Origin: Anaerolineaceae bacterium
Lineage (GTDB): Bacteria > Chloroflexota > Anaerolineae > Anaerolineales > Anaerolineaceae
Reading direction: 5' to 3'
NCBI GenBank assembly: GCA_018056725.1
Contig: JAGPFF010000015.1
Span: forward strand, 1-45,393
DNA length: 45,393 nt
The notes under the pieces are model-generated. The model was not told where the DNA came from, made no database searches, and was given only the letters and a program-made list of their open reading frames with translations. Positions 7,543 to 16,231 of this stretch are shown here, piece by piece. Made by a program: the position numbers and the translations under genes. Every line of letters begins with the position of its first letter. Position 1 is the first letter of the stretch.

Positions 7543-10500
7543 TTATTCTTTTGGTTCTTCAGGTTTGGTATATGCCATGGAAGCCATTTGTTTGTAAAGA
7601 TCCCATTTGCGTTGGGCAAATTCAGAAGCTTCGTTCATGAGCATTTCAGCGCGTGCTTCGTCACTTTGTACCAGCATGCGATACCGGGTTTCATTATACG
7701 CGTAGTCTTTTACCGCCACGGATGGCTCGCGGCTGTCGAGTTGGAGCGGGTTTTTCCCCTCATCGGCAAGCGTGGGGTTATAACGATAGAGTGGCCACAA
7801 GCCGGTTTGCGAGAGGAGTTTCTGTTGTTCCAGACCTTTTTTCATGTCGATACCGTGAGCGATACAGTGACTGTAGGCAATGATCAAAGAGGGTCCGTTA
7901 TAGGCATCCGCTTCAATAAAAGCTTTCAATGCCTGAGTATCATTCGCCCCCATGGCTACATTGGCAACATAAACATACCCATACGACATCGCCATAAGAC
8001 CTAGATCCTTTTTCCCGAGTCCTTTGCCCTTAGCGGAGAATTTGGCGACGGCTGCGAGAGGCGTGGCTTTGGAGGATTGACCACCAGTGTTGGAATAGAC
8101 TTCGGTGTCGAGTACAAGTACATTGACATTGCGTCCGGACGAAAGAACATGATCCAAGCCGCCAAAACCGATATCATACGCCCAACCATCGCCACCAATG
8201 ATCCACACACTTTTCTTGACCAGGGTATCAGCGATACCGAGCAGCATCTTTGCGCTGGGGTTCTGGATGGAGGACAATTTTTGCTTGAGGGCTTCTACCC
8301 GTTTGCGCTGTTCCCTGACACCAGGTTCGGTGGTTTGGTCAGCATTGAGAATTTCACTCACCAGGGTATCCCCAAGCTCGGCTGCGAGCCCCGGAAGCAA
8401 TTCACGCGCAAATTCATTTTGTTTGTCGAGCGTCAGGCGCATCCCCAAACCAAATTCCGCGTCGTCTTCAAAAAGTGAGTTTGCCCAGGCGGGTCCGCGA
8501 CCCTGATTATTGATTGCCCATGGGGTGGTCGGCAGATTGCCGCCATAGATGGATGAACAACCGGTAGCGTTTGCCACAATGGCGCGCTCGCCAAAAAGTT
8601 GGGTCACCAGTTTGATATAAGGGGTTTCACCACAGCCCGCACAGGCGCCAGAAAACTCGAAGAGAGGTTCAATCAACTGAGAATTCTTTACCGTATTGGT
8701 GTTGAATAAATCCGGGTCAGGTGCAGGAATGGAGAGGAAGTATTTCCAGTTCTCGGCTTCCTGTTCTCGCAGTGGCAGTTGCGGAGCCATATTGATGGCT
8801 TTGCGAAGGGGATTCGCCTTATCACGTGCCGGACAGGATTCTACGCACAGACTACACCCGGTGCAATCTTCCGGCGCAACCTGGATGGTAAATTTCGTCC
8901 CCGGCAGCTCCTTAAATTTCGCATCTATCGATTTGAATGTTGGAGGGGCATCCTTTAGATAAGCTGGGTCATAAACTTTCTCGCGGATCACTGCATGTGG
9001 ACAGACGAAAGCGCATTTTCCACACTGGATACATAGATCGGGCTCCCATACCGGGATTTCAAGAGCAATATTACGTTTCTCCCAACGTGTGGTGGCAGTG
9101 GGGTAAGTACCATCCACCGGGAAGGCACTGACAGGCAGCTCCTCACCTCTGAAGGCGATGATCGGACCAAGGACATCGACGACGAATTCAGGAGATTCCG
9201 CCGGTACAGGCGGGCGGCGTTTGAATTTGCTGGTCGCTGTATCTGGAACTTTGATTTCAAAGAGATTGGCGAGGGTATGGTCAACCGCGTCATAATTTTG
9301 TTGCACAACGGCTTCGCCACGCTTGCTGTAAGTTTTCTTAATAGATCTCTTTATTTCTTCAATCGCCTGTTCGCGCGGAAGGACACCACTGATGGCAAAG
9401 AAGGCAGTTTGCATGATCGTATTGACGCGACCACCCATACCGGTTTTCGAGGCTACTTCGTTAGCGTTGATCATATAGAACTTGAGTTTCTTGCTGATGA
9501 TCTCTTGCTGCACTTCGATGGGAAGGCGATCCCACACTTCCTCTTTGGGATAAACACTATTGAGCAGGAAAATGCCACCTGGGGCTGCATACTTGAGCAT
9601 ATCCAGCCACTCGATGAAAGCGAACTGGTGGCAGGCAACAAATTGGGCATCATTTTGCTCGATCAAATAAGGGGCATTAATGGGGTGAGGACCAAAGCGC
9701 AGGTGAGAAATGGTGACGGATCCGGATTTCTTCGAGTCATAGTAGAAAAAGCCCTGGGCATAATTGGGCGTCTCTTCACCAATAATTTTGATCGAGTTCT
9801 TGTTGGCACCCACTGTACCATCTGAACCAAGACCGAAGAAGACACAACGGATGGTCTTGGGGTCGGCAATGCAGAAGGTTGGATCGTAGGGCAGACTGAT
9901 ATTGGTCACGTCATCATGGATGCCGATGGTGAAATGGGGTTTGGGAGTGTCTTTTACCATCTCATCGAAGATCCCCTTGACCATGGCAGGGGTAAATTCT
10001 TTAGAGGAAAGCCCGTACCGTCCACCAATGATGCGCGGAGCGGTCTTGAACGGTGCCTTACCGGAGGCGAGGGCTTCATTTACTGCTGTTACGATATCCT
10101 GATAGAGGGGTTCGCCAAGCGAGCCAGGCTCTTTTGTGCGGTCAAGGACCGCAATCGTCTTCACGGAGGCGGGCAGCACTGCCATGAGGTGTTCAACGGA
10201 GAAGGGTCGGTACAGGCGTACATTGATCACACCAACTTTACGCCCCTCTTGATTCAGATAATTTACCGTCTCTTCAGTAGTTTGGGCACTGGAACCCATG
10301 GTAATGATTACTTCAGTGGCGTCGGAGGCTCCGGTATAGTCGAACAGGTGATAGTGGCGACCGGTCAGTTTGCCAAAGCGATCCATCGCCTCTTGTACGA
10401 TCGCTGCCGTCTTCAAGTAGAAGGGGTTGGTGGCTTCCCGCCCCTGGAAGAAGACATCAGGGTTCTGAGAGGTACCGCGGATGACCGGGTGTTCAGGATT

Positions 10501-11124
10501 AAGGGCATGTTCGCGAATGCGGGCGATATGTTCCTCGTTAATCATCGCGCGCAGGTCGTCCTCGCATAAGCGCTCGATTTTGTTTACTTCGGCAGAGGTC
10601 CGGAATCCATCGAAGAAATGCAGGAATGGAACCCGGGCTTCGAGCGTGGCTGCATTGGCAATCAACGCCTGATCCTGGGCAGTCTGGACGGAATCGGAAG
10701 CCAGGAGGGCAAAACCGGTCTGACGGGCAGCCATTACATCCGAATGGTCACCGTAGATGGAAAGAGCATGCGTGGCTATGGTACGCGCAGCGACATGGAA
10801 AACTGTAGGCGTAAGCTCACCGGCGATTTTATACATATTGGGGATCATTAATAACAGTCCCTGAGAGGCAGTGAAGGTGGTGGTCAGCGCGCCGGTTTGC
10901 AGGGCACCATGCACCGCGCCTGCTGCGCCACCTTCAGATTGCATTTCCATCACTGAGGGAACAGTACCCCAAAGATTTTTTACACCCTGAGCCATCCAGG
11001 CATCCGCAAATTCTCCCATGCTGGAAGAAGGGGTAATCGGGTAAATGGCAATGACCTCCGCCAGTCGATAGGCAATGTTCGCCACAGCTTCGTTTGCGTC
11101 GATCGTGATCAATTCTCGTTTCAT
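7543..11124 (-). CDS. nifJ: Pyruvate:ferredoxin (flavodoxin) oxidoreductase, single-chain
   Basis: A 1193-residue homodimer-type PFOR that oxidatively decarboxylates pyruvate to acetyl-CoA, CO2 and reduced ferredoxin; the length is normal for the family. Domain order: pyrimidine-binding domain I (AIYPITPSSSMGE, residues ~26-38), domains II and III (to ~630), an 8Fe ferredoxin-like domain with CxxCxxCxxxC at Cys698/701/704/708 and Cys754/757/760/764, then the TPP-binding domain with GACAGCGE (Cys828, Cys831) and Cys856, which together with a late Cys hold the proximal cluster. GGDGWAYDIGFGG is the Mg-TPP motif. The start ATG has GGAG upstream. It is monocistronic, with a clear terminator. It marks an anaerobic lifestyle, supplying low-potential electrons for fermentation or hydrogen formation. 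Confidence 0.96.
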   Translation of the reverse strand: MKRELITIDANEAVANIAYRLAEVIAIYPITPSSSMGEFADAWMAQGVKNLWGTVPSVMEMQSEGGAAGAVHGALQTGALTTTFTASQGLLLMIPNMYKIAGELTPTVFHVAARTIATHALSIYGDHSDVMAARQTGFALLASDSVQTAQDQALIANAATLEARVPFLHFFDGFRTSAEVNKIERLCEDDLRAMINEEHIARIREHALNPEHPVIRGTSQNPDVFFQGREATNPFYLKTAAIVQEAMDRFGKLTGRHYHLFDYTGASDATEVIITMGSSAQTTEETVNYLNQEGRKVGVINVRLYRPFSVEHLMAVLPASVKTIAVLDRTKEPGSLGEPLYQDIVTAVNEALASGKAPFKTAPRIIGGRYGLSSKEFTPAMVKGIFDEMVKDTPKPHFTIGIHDDVTNISLPYDPTFCIADPKTIRCVFFGLGSDGTVGANKNSIKIIGEETPNYAQGFFYYDSKKSGSVTISHLRFGPHPINAPYLIEQNDAQFVACHQFAFIEWLDMLKYAAPGGIFLLNSVYPKEEVWDRLPIEVQQEIISKKLKFYMINANEVASKTGMGGRVNTIMQTAFFAISGVLPREQAIEEIKRSIKKTYSKRGEAVVQQNYDAVDHTLANLFEIKVPDTATSKFKRRPPVPAESPEFVVDVLGPIIAFRGEELPVSAFPVDGTYPTATTRWEKRNIALEIPVWEPDLCIQCGKCAFVCPHAVIREKVYDPAYLKDAPPTFKSIDAKFKELPGTKFTIQVAPEDCTGCSLCVESCPARDKANPLRKAINMAPQLPLREQEAENWKYFLSIPAPDPDLFNTNTVKNSQLIEPLFEFSGACAGCGETPYIKLVTQLFGERAIVANATGCSSIYGGNLPTTPWAINNQGRGPAWANSLFEDDAEFGLGMRLTLDKQNEFARELLPGLAAELGDTLVSEILNADQTTEPGVREQRKRVEALKQKLSSIQNPSAKMLLGIADTLVKKSVWIIGGDGWAYDIGFGGLDHVLSSGRNVNVLVLDTEVYSNTGGQSSKATPLAAVAKFSAKGKGLGKKDLGLMAMSYGYVYVANVAMGANDTQALKAFIEADAYNGPSLIIAYSHCIAHGIDMKKGLEQQKLLSQTGLWPLYRYNPTLADEGKNPLQLDSREPSVAVKDYAYNETRYRMLVQSDEARAEMLMNEASEFAQRKWDLYKQMASMAYTKPEEPKE

Positions 11125-11183
11125 AGGATTTACTCCATGGGTAAGTTAAAGGCACAACGCCTTGTTTTTTATCTGTCGATGCG

Positions 11184-11189
11184 ATTATA
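11184..11189 (-). promoter_or_regulatory. Putative -10 of the PFOR gene
   Basis: TATAAT on the minus strand, 59 nt before the PFOR start codon. The -35 region (TCTAAA at 17 nt) is poor, so an activator or another factor may be needed. Confidence 0.45.
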
Positions 11190-11256
11190 ACGCATATTCA
11201 ATCTGATTTAGACTAACTCTATCTGAAATAGAGGAATCGTGACAAAGATCATATCC

Positions 11257-11790
11257 TTATTTATTGCCCAAGAAACGAGCGGCAAGCATGAATACCGCCA
11301 GACTCTTGCTATCTTCAAGGGTATTGTTCTCGATCATTTCAAGGATTTTTTGCCACGAGAAACGAGAAAGGTTCAGAAATTCATCAAGATCCGGTTCGAG
11401 CGGGTCGCTAATCAAGCCTTGCGCGAGATAACAATGCATGTATTCTGTCGCGTAACCCGGGGTCATATAAAAATTGCCCAGATGTTTCCAGAAACGGGCG
11501 GACATGCCAATCTCCTCTCGCAGTTCACGCTTGGCGTTGAGGAGGGGATCTTCTCCTTTTTCAATTTTCCCGGCAGGCAATTCAAGCAGCTCTTTTCTTG
11601 CGCCAATCCGAAACTGGCTGACGAAATAAATATCCCCATTTTCATCCATAGGTAGGATTGTGACCGCGTCCTGAATATCAATCAGGTCATATTCCCGGTC
11701 CAAGCCATCCGGAAAGGAAATATTGACGCTTTTCACGGTGAACAATGACGTCCGGTATTTTTCTGATTCATGATGGATCTGGTAGGTCAT
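11257..11790 (-). CDS. Nudix hydrolase, ADP-ribose pyrophosphatase-like
   Basis: A 177-residue Nudix protein. The Nudix box is complete at residues 74-96: GKIEKGE followed by RELREEIGM, giving the GX5EX7REUXEEXGU pattern with Mg2+-binding Glu92/Glu93. The QFRIGARKELLELPAGK lead-in is typical of ADP-sugar pyrophosphatases (NudF/ADPRase group). The open frame extends five codons to a TTG, but GAGGAA sits 7 nt before the ATG at 11790, so that start is chosen. It probably hydrolyses ADP-ribose or a related nucleotide sugar. A TATAAT on the minus strand (11844-11849) may be its -10, just after the terminator of the upstream LysM gene. Confidence 0.85.
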   Translation of the reverse strand: MTYQIHHESEKYRTSLFTVKSVNISFPDGLDREYDLIDIQDAVTILPMDENGDIYFVSQFRIGARKELLELPAGKIEKGEDPLLNAKRELREEIGMSARFWKHLGNFYMTPGYATEYMHCYLAQGLISDPLEPDLDEFLNLSRFSWQKILEMIENNTLEDSKSLAVFMLAARFLGNK

Positions 11791-11843
11791 GGGCGGGTTC
11801 CTCAAAGAAGGAGTTGGAATCGATGATCAAAAAGAATACATCC

Positions 11844-11849
11844 ATTATA
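11844..11849 (-). promoter_or_regulatory. Putative -10 of the Nudix gene
   Basis: TATAAT on the minus strand, 53 nt before the chosen Nudix start codon and immediately after the tail of the upstream terminator. I see no convincing -35. Confidence 0.4.
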
Positions 11850-11850
11850 G

Positions 11851-11885
11851 AAAAGAAAAGGCTTCCCATTCGTCTGGAAAGCCTT
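11851..11885 (-). terminator. Intrinsic terminator of the LysM lipoprotein gene
   Basis: On the minus strand AAGGCTTTCC pairs with GGGAAGCCTT (10 bp with one G-U) around an 8-nt loop and is followed by TTCTTTT. It lies 16 nt after the stop codon. Confidence 0.8.
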
Positions 11886-11901
11886 GTTGAGTGCCAGGAA
11901 C

Positions 11902-12561
11902 TTATGGGATGCGGATGACATCTCCGACTTTAAGCTCGGTACCGGGTTGCCAGCCATTAGCGGCGTAGATCATATTGGGGTCAACATCACCAAACGCACA
12001 GGCGATCTTGCCAATGGTATCGCCTGCCTGAACTGTATATTCTGTGGGATGGCTCTTGAGCGCCCGTTCGTAAGGGAAACTGCCGCTTTGAGGAATGGTA
12101 AGTGTAAACCCTACCACTACATAGGAATCCATGTTCAGCCCGTTGATGCTCAGTAACTCGACCGGATCGACGTTAAATCGCCGGGCGATGCAGAAGGGAA
12201 ATTCATCCTTTTGAATCGTGTAAGTGGCGGGGCGTCCCGGGGTGGGAGTAGGAACCACGATTTCTTCCTCTGGTTCTGGCGTGGTCTGAGTGGTAGCAGC
12301 GGGTTCCTCCCCGCCGGTGGCAGGCGCTTGCGTGTTTTGAGAAGTAACCTGCGCTTCCTTGCTTGGTTTAAATGCCTGAGCTGTTTGCGTCCCGGCAAGA
12401 ATATCAACCATGATTTGGGATTGGGTGGAAACCGGCGGAATCTCGCCGCCTTCAGGTGTTGCGGTGGCGCGAGGCGCGCGGGTGGCGGAACGTGTGCAGC
12501 CAGTTATGACGAGCAAAGCAATTGTCACAAGCGTAAAAACGGTAAGCGAAGTCTTTTTCAT
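11902..12561 (-). CDS. Lipoprotein with two LysM domains
   Basis: A 219-residue exported lipoprotein. A basic N-terminus and hydrophobic core end in LLVITGC, placing the lipidated Cys at residue 22. A Thr/Pro/Glu-rich, low-complexity linker spans roughly residues 25-115. Two LysM-type modules follow: the first from the YTIQKDEFPFCIARRFNV stretch to TLTIP, the second from YTVQAGDTIGKIACAF to VIRIP at the very end. LysM binds peptidoglycan or other GlcNAc polymers, so this probably tethers the envelope to the wall or presents a partner. No catalytic domain is present. The start at 12561 is preferred over the upstream in-frame ATG because AAGGAG lies 7 nt before it. Confidence 0.82.
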   Translation of the reverse strand: MKKTSLTVFTLVTIALLVITGCTRSATRAPRATATPEGGEIPPVSTQSQIMVDILAGTQTAQAFKPSKEAQVTSQNTQAPATGGEEPAATTQTTPEPEEEIVVPTPTPGRPATYTIQKDEFPFCIARRFNVDPVELLSINGLNMDSYVVVGFTLTIPQSGSFPYERALKSHPTEYTVQAGDTIGKIACAFGDVDPNMIYAANGWQPGTELKVGDVIRIP

Positions 12562-12715
12562 ACCAACACTCCTTATCATGGCTGCCGGTTAATTCTATCG
12601 CCAGATGCTTACAATGATACTAGAGTAAACTTGCGACATAAAGTAAAATGCTTTTCAGGCATACCATCTGTGGTACACGTTGCAAATATGATGCCAAATT
12701 ATAAAGGAGTTTCAG

Positions 12716-13144
12716 ATGAGGATCTATTTTTCCTGTTCTATCACGGGCGGTCGGGCTGAAGAAGCGACCTATCAGGCAATTGTGCGCGAACTTGAGAGTG
12801 AAGGACACGAGGTACCTACCGCTCATCTTTCTTCACCGAATGTGATGGAAATGGAAAAGATAGTGAATGCAGTGGATATTTTTACCCGTGATATGGCTTG
12901 GCTCAGGGAATGCGACGCTGTGGTGGCGGAAGTTTCTTCACCATCGCATGGCGTGGGGTACGAAATTGCCTACGGTCTCTCACTCGGGAAACCTGTCTTC
13001 TGTTGTTACCGGAAGGACAGGCGGGTGTCGAAAATCATCACCGGTAATACCACTCCCGGCATCAAAGTTTTGAGCTACGAAACTGACGCTGAAGCTGTAA
13101 ACCTGGTGCGAAATTATTTGCTCAGCCTTGAAAAATCGGAGTAA
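12716..13144 (+). CDS. DNPH1/Rcl-like 2'-deoxynucleoside 5'-phosphate N-hydrolase
   Basis: A 142-residue protein of the nucleoside 2-deoxyribosyltransferase superfamily, closest in pattern to the DNPH1/Rcl branch. It starts with RIYFSCSITGGR (the CSI.GGR substrate loop), has FTRDMAWLRECDAVVAEVSSPSHGVGYE, and keeps both expected active-site acids, Asp59 and Glu83. Such enzymes cleave the glycosidic bond of dNMPs, releasing a base and deoxyribose 5-phosphate, and may sanitise modified nucleotides. AAAGGAG precedes the ATG. It is a single gene between a divergent lipoprotein and the cbpA promoter. A true transferase activity remains possible. Confidence 0.75.
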   Translation: MRIYFSCSITGGRAEEATYQAIVRELESEGHEVPTAHLSSPNVMEMEKIVNAVDIFTRDMAWLRECDAVVAEVSSPSHGVGYEIAYGLSLGKPVFCCYRKDRRVSKIITGNTTPGIKVLSYETDAEAVNLVRNYLLSLEKSE

Positions 13145-13187
13145 TTGTGAAGAGTTGTGCAGATTATTAGTGATCTATAAGAGACAC

Positions 13188-13217
13188 CCTAAAAAGTATT
13201 GACATTTCCTCTTTAGG
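13188..13217 (+). promoter_or_regulatory. Inverted repeat over the -35 of the cbpA promoter (candidate operator)
   Basis: CCTAAAAAG (13188-13196) and CTCTTTAGG (13209-13217) are inverted copies with one mismatch in nine and a 12-nt spacer. They flank and cover the TTGACA. It matches neither CIRCE nor HAIR heat-shock operators as I know them. Confidence 0.4.
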
Positions 13218-13227
13218 ATGCAAGAAT
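13199..13227 (+). promoter_or_regulatory. Promoter of cbpA, predicted leaderless
   Basis: A perfect TTGACA (13199-13204), a 17-nt spacer and AAGAAT (13222-13227, 4 of 6). The hexamer ends 6 nt before the ATG, so transcription should begin at or within a base or two of the start codon. There is no Shine-Dalgarno. Confidence 0.6.
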
Positions 13228-13233
13228 TAAAGT

Positions 13234-14169
13234 ATGGACTACAAGGATTATTACAAAATCCTGGGAGTGGATCGCAAAGCATCCCAGGATGAGATTAAGA
13301 AAGCTTTCCGCAAGCTAGCAATGAAGTATCATCCGGATCGCAATAAGGATAACAAGCAGGCGGAAGAAAAATTCAAGGAGATCAATGAAGCTTACGAGGT
13401 GCTGGGTGACCAGCAAAAACGTGAGCGGTATGATCAACTTGGATCTTCCTATTCCCAGTGGCAGCAACGCGGTGGGAACCCCGGCAACTTTAACTGGAGC
13501 GAATGGACGACGCAACCGGGAGGACAGGGGACTGGTTCTGCAGATTTTCAGGATATATTCGGCGGTTTTTCCGATTTCTTCAGCGCCATCTTTGGTGGTA
13601 TGCCCGCCAACAGTAGAACCCAATCCTGGCAGAGCGGACGCCCTTCGGCTCGACAGGCGCCGAGACCTGCCCAGAATTACGAACAAAAAGTCCAGATTAC
13701 CCTGGAGGAAGCGTATCATGGTACCCAGCGCATCCTTCAGATTAATGACCGGCGGATTGAGGTCAAAATACCGGCAGGCGCGAAAAACGGCACTAAAATT
13801 CGCGTGGCTGGGGCTGGTCCGGTGGATCAATACGGTCAGAAATCAGATATTTATCTGGTCATCGAGTTATTACCCCATCCGAGGTTTACGGTCAATGGCT
13901 CAGACCTGACCACTGAGGTGAAGATTGATCTCTTCACTGCTGTTCTGGGTGGTACAGTGACCGTCAATACATTAAGTGGCGATGTTTCTTTAACCATTCC
14001 ACCCGGCACGCAGCCTGGTCAAAAATTTCGGCTTAGCGGTCGCGGAATGCCATTATTGAAATCCAGTGGTTCCTATGGCAATCTTTATGTGGTGGTAAAA
14101 GTAGAATTACCAAAGAAACTTAATGAGGAACAGCGAAGACTGTTTGAGGAATTAAGAAAAAAGTCGTGA
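13234..14169 (+). CDS. cbpA: DnaJ-family co-chaperone (CbpA type, no zinc finger)
   Basis: A 311-residue type-II J protein. The J domain occupies residues 1-70 with [12 protein letters not shown] and the HPD motif at 33-35, which stimulates DnaK ATPase. A Gly/Ser/Gln-rich linker (~75-150) follows, then two beta-barrel client-binding domains ending in [17 protein letters not shown]. The four CxxCxGxG zinc motifs of classical DnaJ are absent, so CbpA or another DnaJ-B type is the better name. No ribosome-binding site precedes the ATG; the promoter sits so close that the message is probably leaderless. It is followed at 22 nt by an HtrA-type protease gene, and the two are likely co-transcribed. 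Confidence 0.88.
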   Translation: MDYKDYYKILGVDRKASQDEIKKAFRKLAMKYHPDRNKDNKQAEEKFKEINEAYEVLGDQQKRERYDQLGSSYSQWQQRGGNPGNFNWSEWTTQPGGQGTGSADFQDIFGGFSDFFSAIFGGMPANSRTQSWQSGRPSARQAPRPAQNYEQKVQITLEEAYHGTQRILQINDRRIEVKIPAGAKNGTKIRVAGAGPVDQYGQKSDIYLVIELLPHPRFTVNGSDLTTEVKIDLFTAVLGGTVTVNTLSGDVSLTIPPGTQPGQKFRLSGRGMPLLKSSGSYGNLYVVVKVELPKKLNEEQRRLFEELRKKS

Positions 14170-14191
14170 GTGGAAAGGAAGTTTGACTTCT

Positions 14192-15367
14192 ATGAAGAAA
14201 CGAATCTGGTTGATTGTTGCGGCAATAATGATCATGAGTATTCTGGCTGCCTGCCGTTTTACACCAAACTTAAACTGGCAGATTGGGAGCAATCCCACCT
14301 CAACCCCCGCACCTGCAATACAAACGACAACAGTACCTCCAATCATCATTAATGCAGAAGATATTGTCAGCACGGATCAAATCTTGACCACGATTTATGA
14401 TAAGGTCAACGCGGGTGTCGTGACGATAATCTCCTACACCACAAGTGGTGAAGGGAGTGGCTCAGGGTTTGTCTATGATTATGATGGGCATATTATTACC
14501 AATTACCATGTCGTGGAAGGCGCTGAATCCATCGAAGTGGCATTTGCCAGCGGGCGCAAGGTATGGGCAACCCTGGTGGCTACTGATATCGATTCCGATA
14601 TTGCGGTAATCAAAGTAGATGTCCCTTCCGACGAACTGGTGCCTTTAAGCATGGGTGATTCGGATGCCCTCAAGGTAGGTCAAATGGTTGTTGCCATCGG
14701 GAATCCCTACCGTCTGACGAGTACGATGACCCTGGGAATCGTCAGCGCTAAAGGTCGGGTGCTCGACTCTCTGCGAACGACGGAAGACATGACTTCCTAT
14801 ACCGCCGGCGATCTGATTCAGACGGATGCAGCCATTAACCCCGGGAATTCAGGCGGACCATTACTGAATCTTAATGGCGAAGTAATTGGAATTAATCGTG
14901 CCATCCGCACTTCCGGTACGACCATTGAAGGGGAGGCTGTAAACACTGGTATCGGTTATGCGGTCTCGATCAACATCGTCAAGCGTGTCGTCCCTTACCT
15001 GATCCGTGATGGAAAGTATGATTACCCATTGATGGGAATTTCCAGCTCTTTAACGGAGTTAACCCTGTCTCAATGGCAGATGATAAGCGATAAGGTGACA
15101 TCGGGAGTGTATGTGGTAAGTGTTACACCGGGTGGACCGGCTGATCAGGCGGGATTGATTGGTGGAACCAAGCCGACAGATTTGCAGGGTTTTTACAGTG
15201 GCGGCGATATTATCACCGCGGTAGATGGAATACCCGTAAAAGTGTATGGTGATTTGATTAGCTATATCTTCAAGTATAAATCCCCCGGTGATGTTATCAC
15301 CCTAACGATCATTCGAAATGGGCAGCAAAAGGAGGTAGAGCTGACACTTGGTTCAAGATCGCAGTAA
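14192..15367 (+). CDS. HtrA/DegP-type serine protease, lipoprotein form
   Basis: A 391-residue S1C protease anchored outside the membrane as a lipoprotein: signal sequence with lipobox LAAC (Cys21), a Thr/Pro-rich tether to ~residue 50, a trypsin-like domain with the triad His106 (TNYHVVEG), Asp136 (DSDIAVIKV) and Ser220 (NPGNSGGP), and one C-terminal PDZ domain (from ~GVYVVSVTPGGPADQAGL). HtrA proteases degrade or refold damaged exported proteins; most carry a membrane anchor or a cleaved signal peptide, so the lipobox is of note. The start at ATG 14192 is chosen over the in-frame TTG at 14183 because GGAAAGGAAG is then properly spaced. It sits between the co-chaperone and a baeRF-type protein. 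Confidence 0.9.
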   Translation: MKKRIWLIVAAIMIMSILAACRFTPNLNWQIGSNPTSTPAPAIQTTTVPPIIINAEDIVSTDQILTTIYDKVNAGVVTIISYTTSGEGSGSGFVYDYDGHIITNYHVVEGAESIEVAFASGRKVWATLVATDIDSDIAVIKVDVPSDELVPLSMGDSDALKVGQMVVAIGNPYRLTSTMTLGIVSAKGRVLDSLRTTEDMTSYTAGDLIQTDAAINPGNSGGPLLNLNGEVIGINRAIRTSGTTIEGEAVNTGIGYAVSINIVKRVVPYLIRDGKYDYPLMGISSSLTELTLSQWQMISDKVTSGVYVVSVTPGGPADQAGLIGGTKPTDLQGFYSGGDIITAVDGIPVKVYGDLISYIFKYKSPGDVITLTIIRNGQQKEVELTLGSRSQ

Positions 15368-15406
15368 CTGCCGTTCTTAAAAAACCATATTTACGAGGAG
15401 GTATCA

Positions 15407-16156
15407 ATGTTCACAGAGTCAAGTCTGCGAAAGATAAAAGATTTTTCCGCCAGCGACCCGATTGTGAGCCTTTACTTGAACACCGAGCCGAGCCGCGGTA
15501 ACGCAGAAACCCATCGTCTCCGACTACGCAACATGATCAAGGATATTTCCCTCAAGCAAGACGCAGACGCGATAGAAAAATTTTTTAACTTTACTTATGA
15601 CTGGTCAGGCCGGTCGGTGGCGGTATTCTCTTGCGCACCGGCTGGCTTTTTCGAATCCATCTCACTTGCCATACCGGTGAAGGATTTCATTCAAATCGGT
15701 TCCCGGGCAGCGGTTGCTCCGCTGGAAGAATTACTGGAAGAATACAGTAACATGGGCGTGATCCTGGTGGATAAACAGGGTACCAGACTGTTTCTTTTCC
15801 ACCTTGGTGAACTGGTGGAACAGGAAGGTTTTCTGGGGGAACAGGTGAAACAGATAAAATCAGGCGGAGCGTCTTCCGCGCATGGTCTGCGAGGCGGCTC
15901 ATTGAATAGCGGGCGGTCGGTACGCGAAACGATTGATCGCAATCAGCGCGATATCGCCGAACTGGCAACCCGATTCCTGGAATCCAAACGGGTCCGGCGA
16001 ATCATGATCGGGGGCACGGATGAGAATGTTTCTCATTTTCGCAATTTTCTCCCCAAATCAATGCAAAGTCTGATCGTGGGAACCTTTCCGATGAGCATGA
16101 CTGCCAATAATGGCGAAGTCCTGCAGAAGGTATTGCAAACCGTTCAGGGCGGATAA
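15407..16156 (+). CDS. Bacterial aeRF1-like (baeRF/VLRF1-type) protein, short form
   Basis: A 249-residue protein that resembles the first two domains of bacterial archaeo-eukaryotic release-factor homologues (baeRF/VLRF1 families): DPIVSLYLNTEPS near the start, AVFSCAPAGFFESISL, then GVILVDKQGTRLFLFHLGELVEQE and a C-terminal RFLESKRVRRIMIGGTDENVSHFRNFLPKSMQSLIVGTFPMSM block. The usual third (eL30-like) domain seems missing, as the protein stops at TVQGG and a terminator follows. No GGQ is seen; a flexible Gly/Ser-rich loop (~residues 148-168) lies where the catalytic loop would be. These proteins are predicted to act on stalled ribosomes. A GAGGAGG ribosome-binding site precedes it, 39 nt after the protease gene. 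The family call is from memory of sequence patterns. Confidence 0.6.
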   Translation: MFTESSLRKIKDFSASDPIVSLYLNTEPSRGNAETHRLRLRNMIKDISLKQDADAIEKFFNFTYDWSGRSVAVFSCAPAGFFESISLAIPVKDFIQIGSRAAVAPLEELLEEYSNMGVILVDKQGTRLFLFHLGELVEQEGFLGEQVKQIKSGGASSAHGLRGGSLNSGRSVRETIDRNQRDIAELATRFLESKRVRRIMIGGTDENVSHFRNFLPKSMQSLIVGTFPMSMTANNGEVLQKVLQTVQGG

Positions 16157-16180
16157 GCCCAGCGCGGGATTAAAATATTG

Positions 16181-16212
16181 AAGCGGCATCGAGCGATGCC
16201 GCTTCTGTTTTG
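16181..16212 (+). terminator. Intrinsic terminator of the cbpA-htrA-baeRF unit
   Basis: AAGCGGCATC pairs with GATGCCGCTT (10 bp, 4-nt loop), followed by CTGTTTTGTT. It is placed between convergent genes and may also slow transcription from the minus strand. Confidence 0.85.
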
Positions 16213-16231
16213 TTAATATAGAACCAGTCAC

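Noticed and set aside
9277..10569. Long plus-strand frames (182 and 217 codons) opposite the PFOR gene
   Set aside because: They are antisense shadows of a highly conserved 1193-residue enzyme and encode nothing recognisable.
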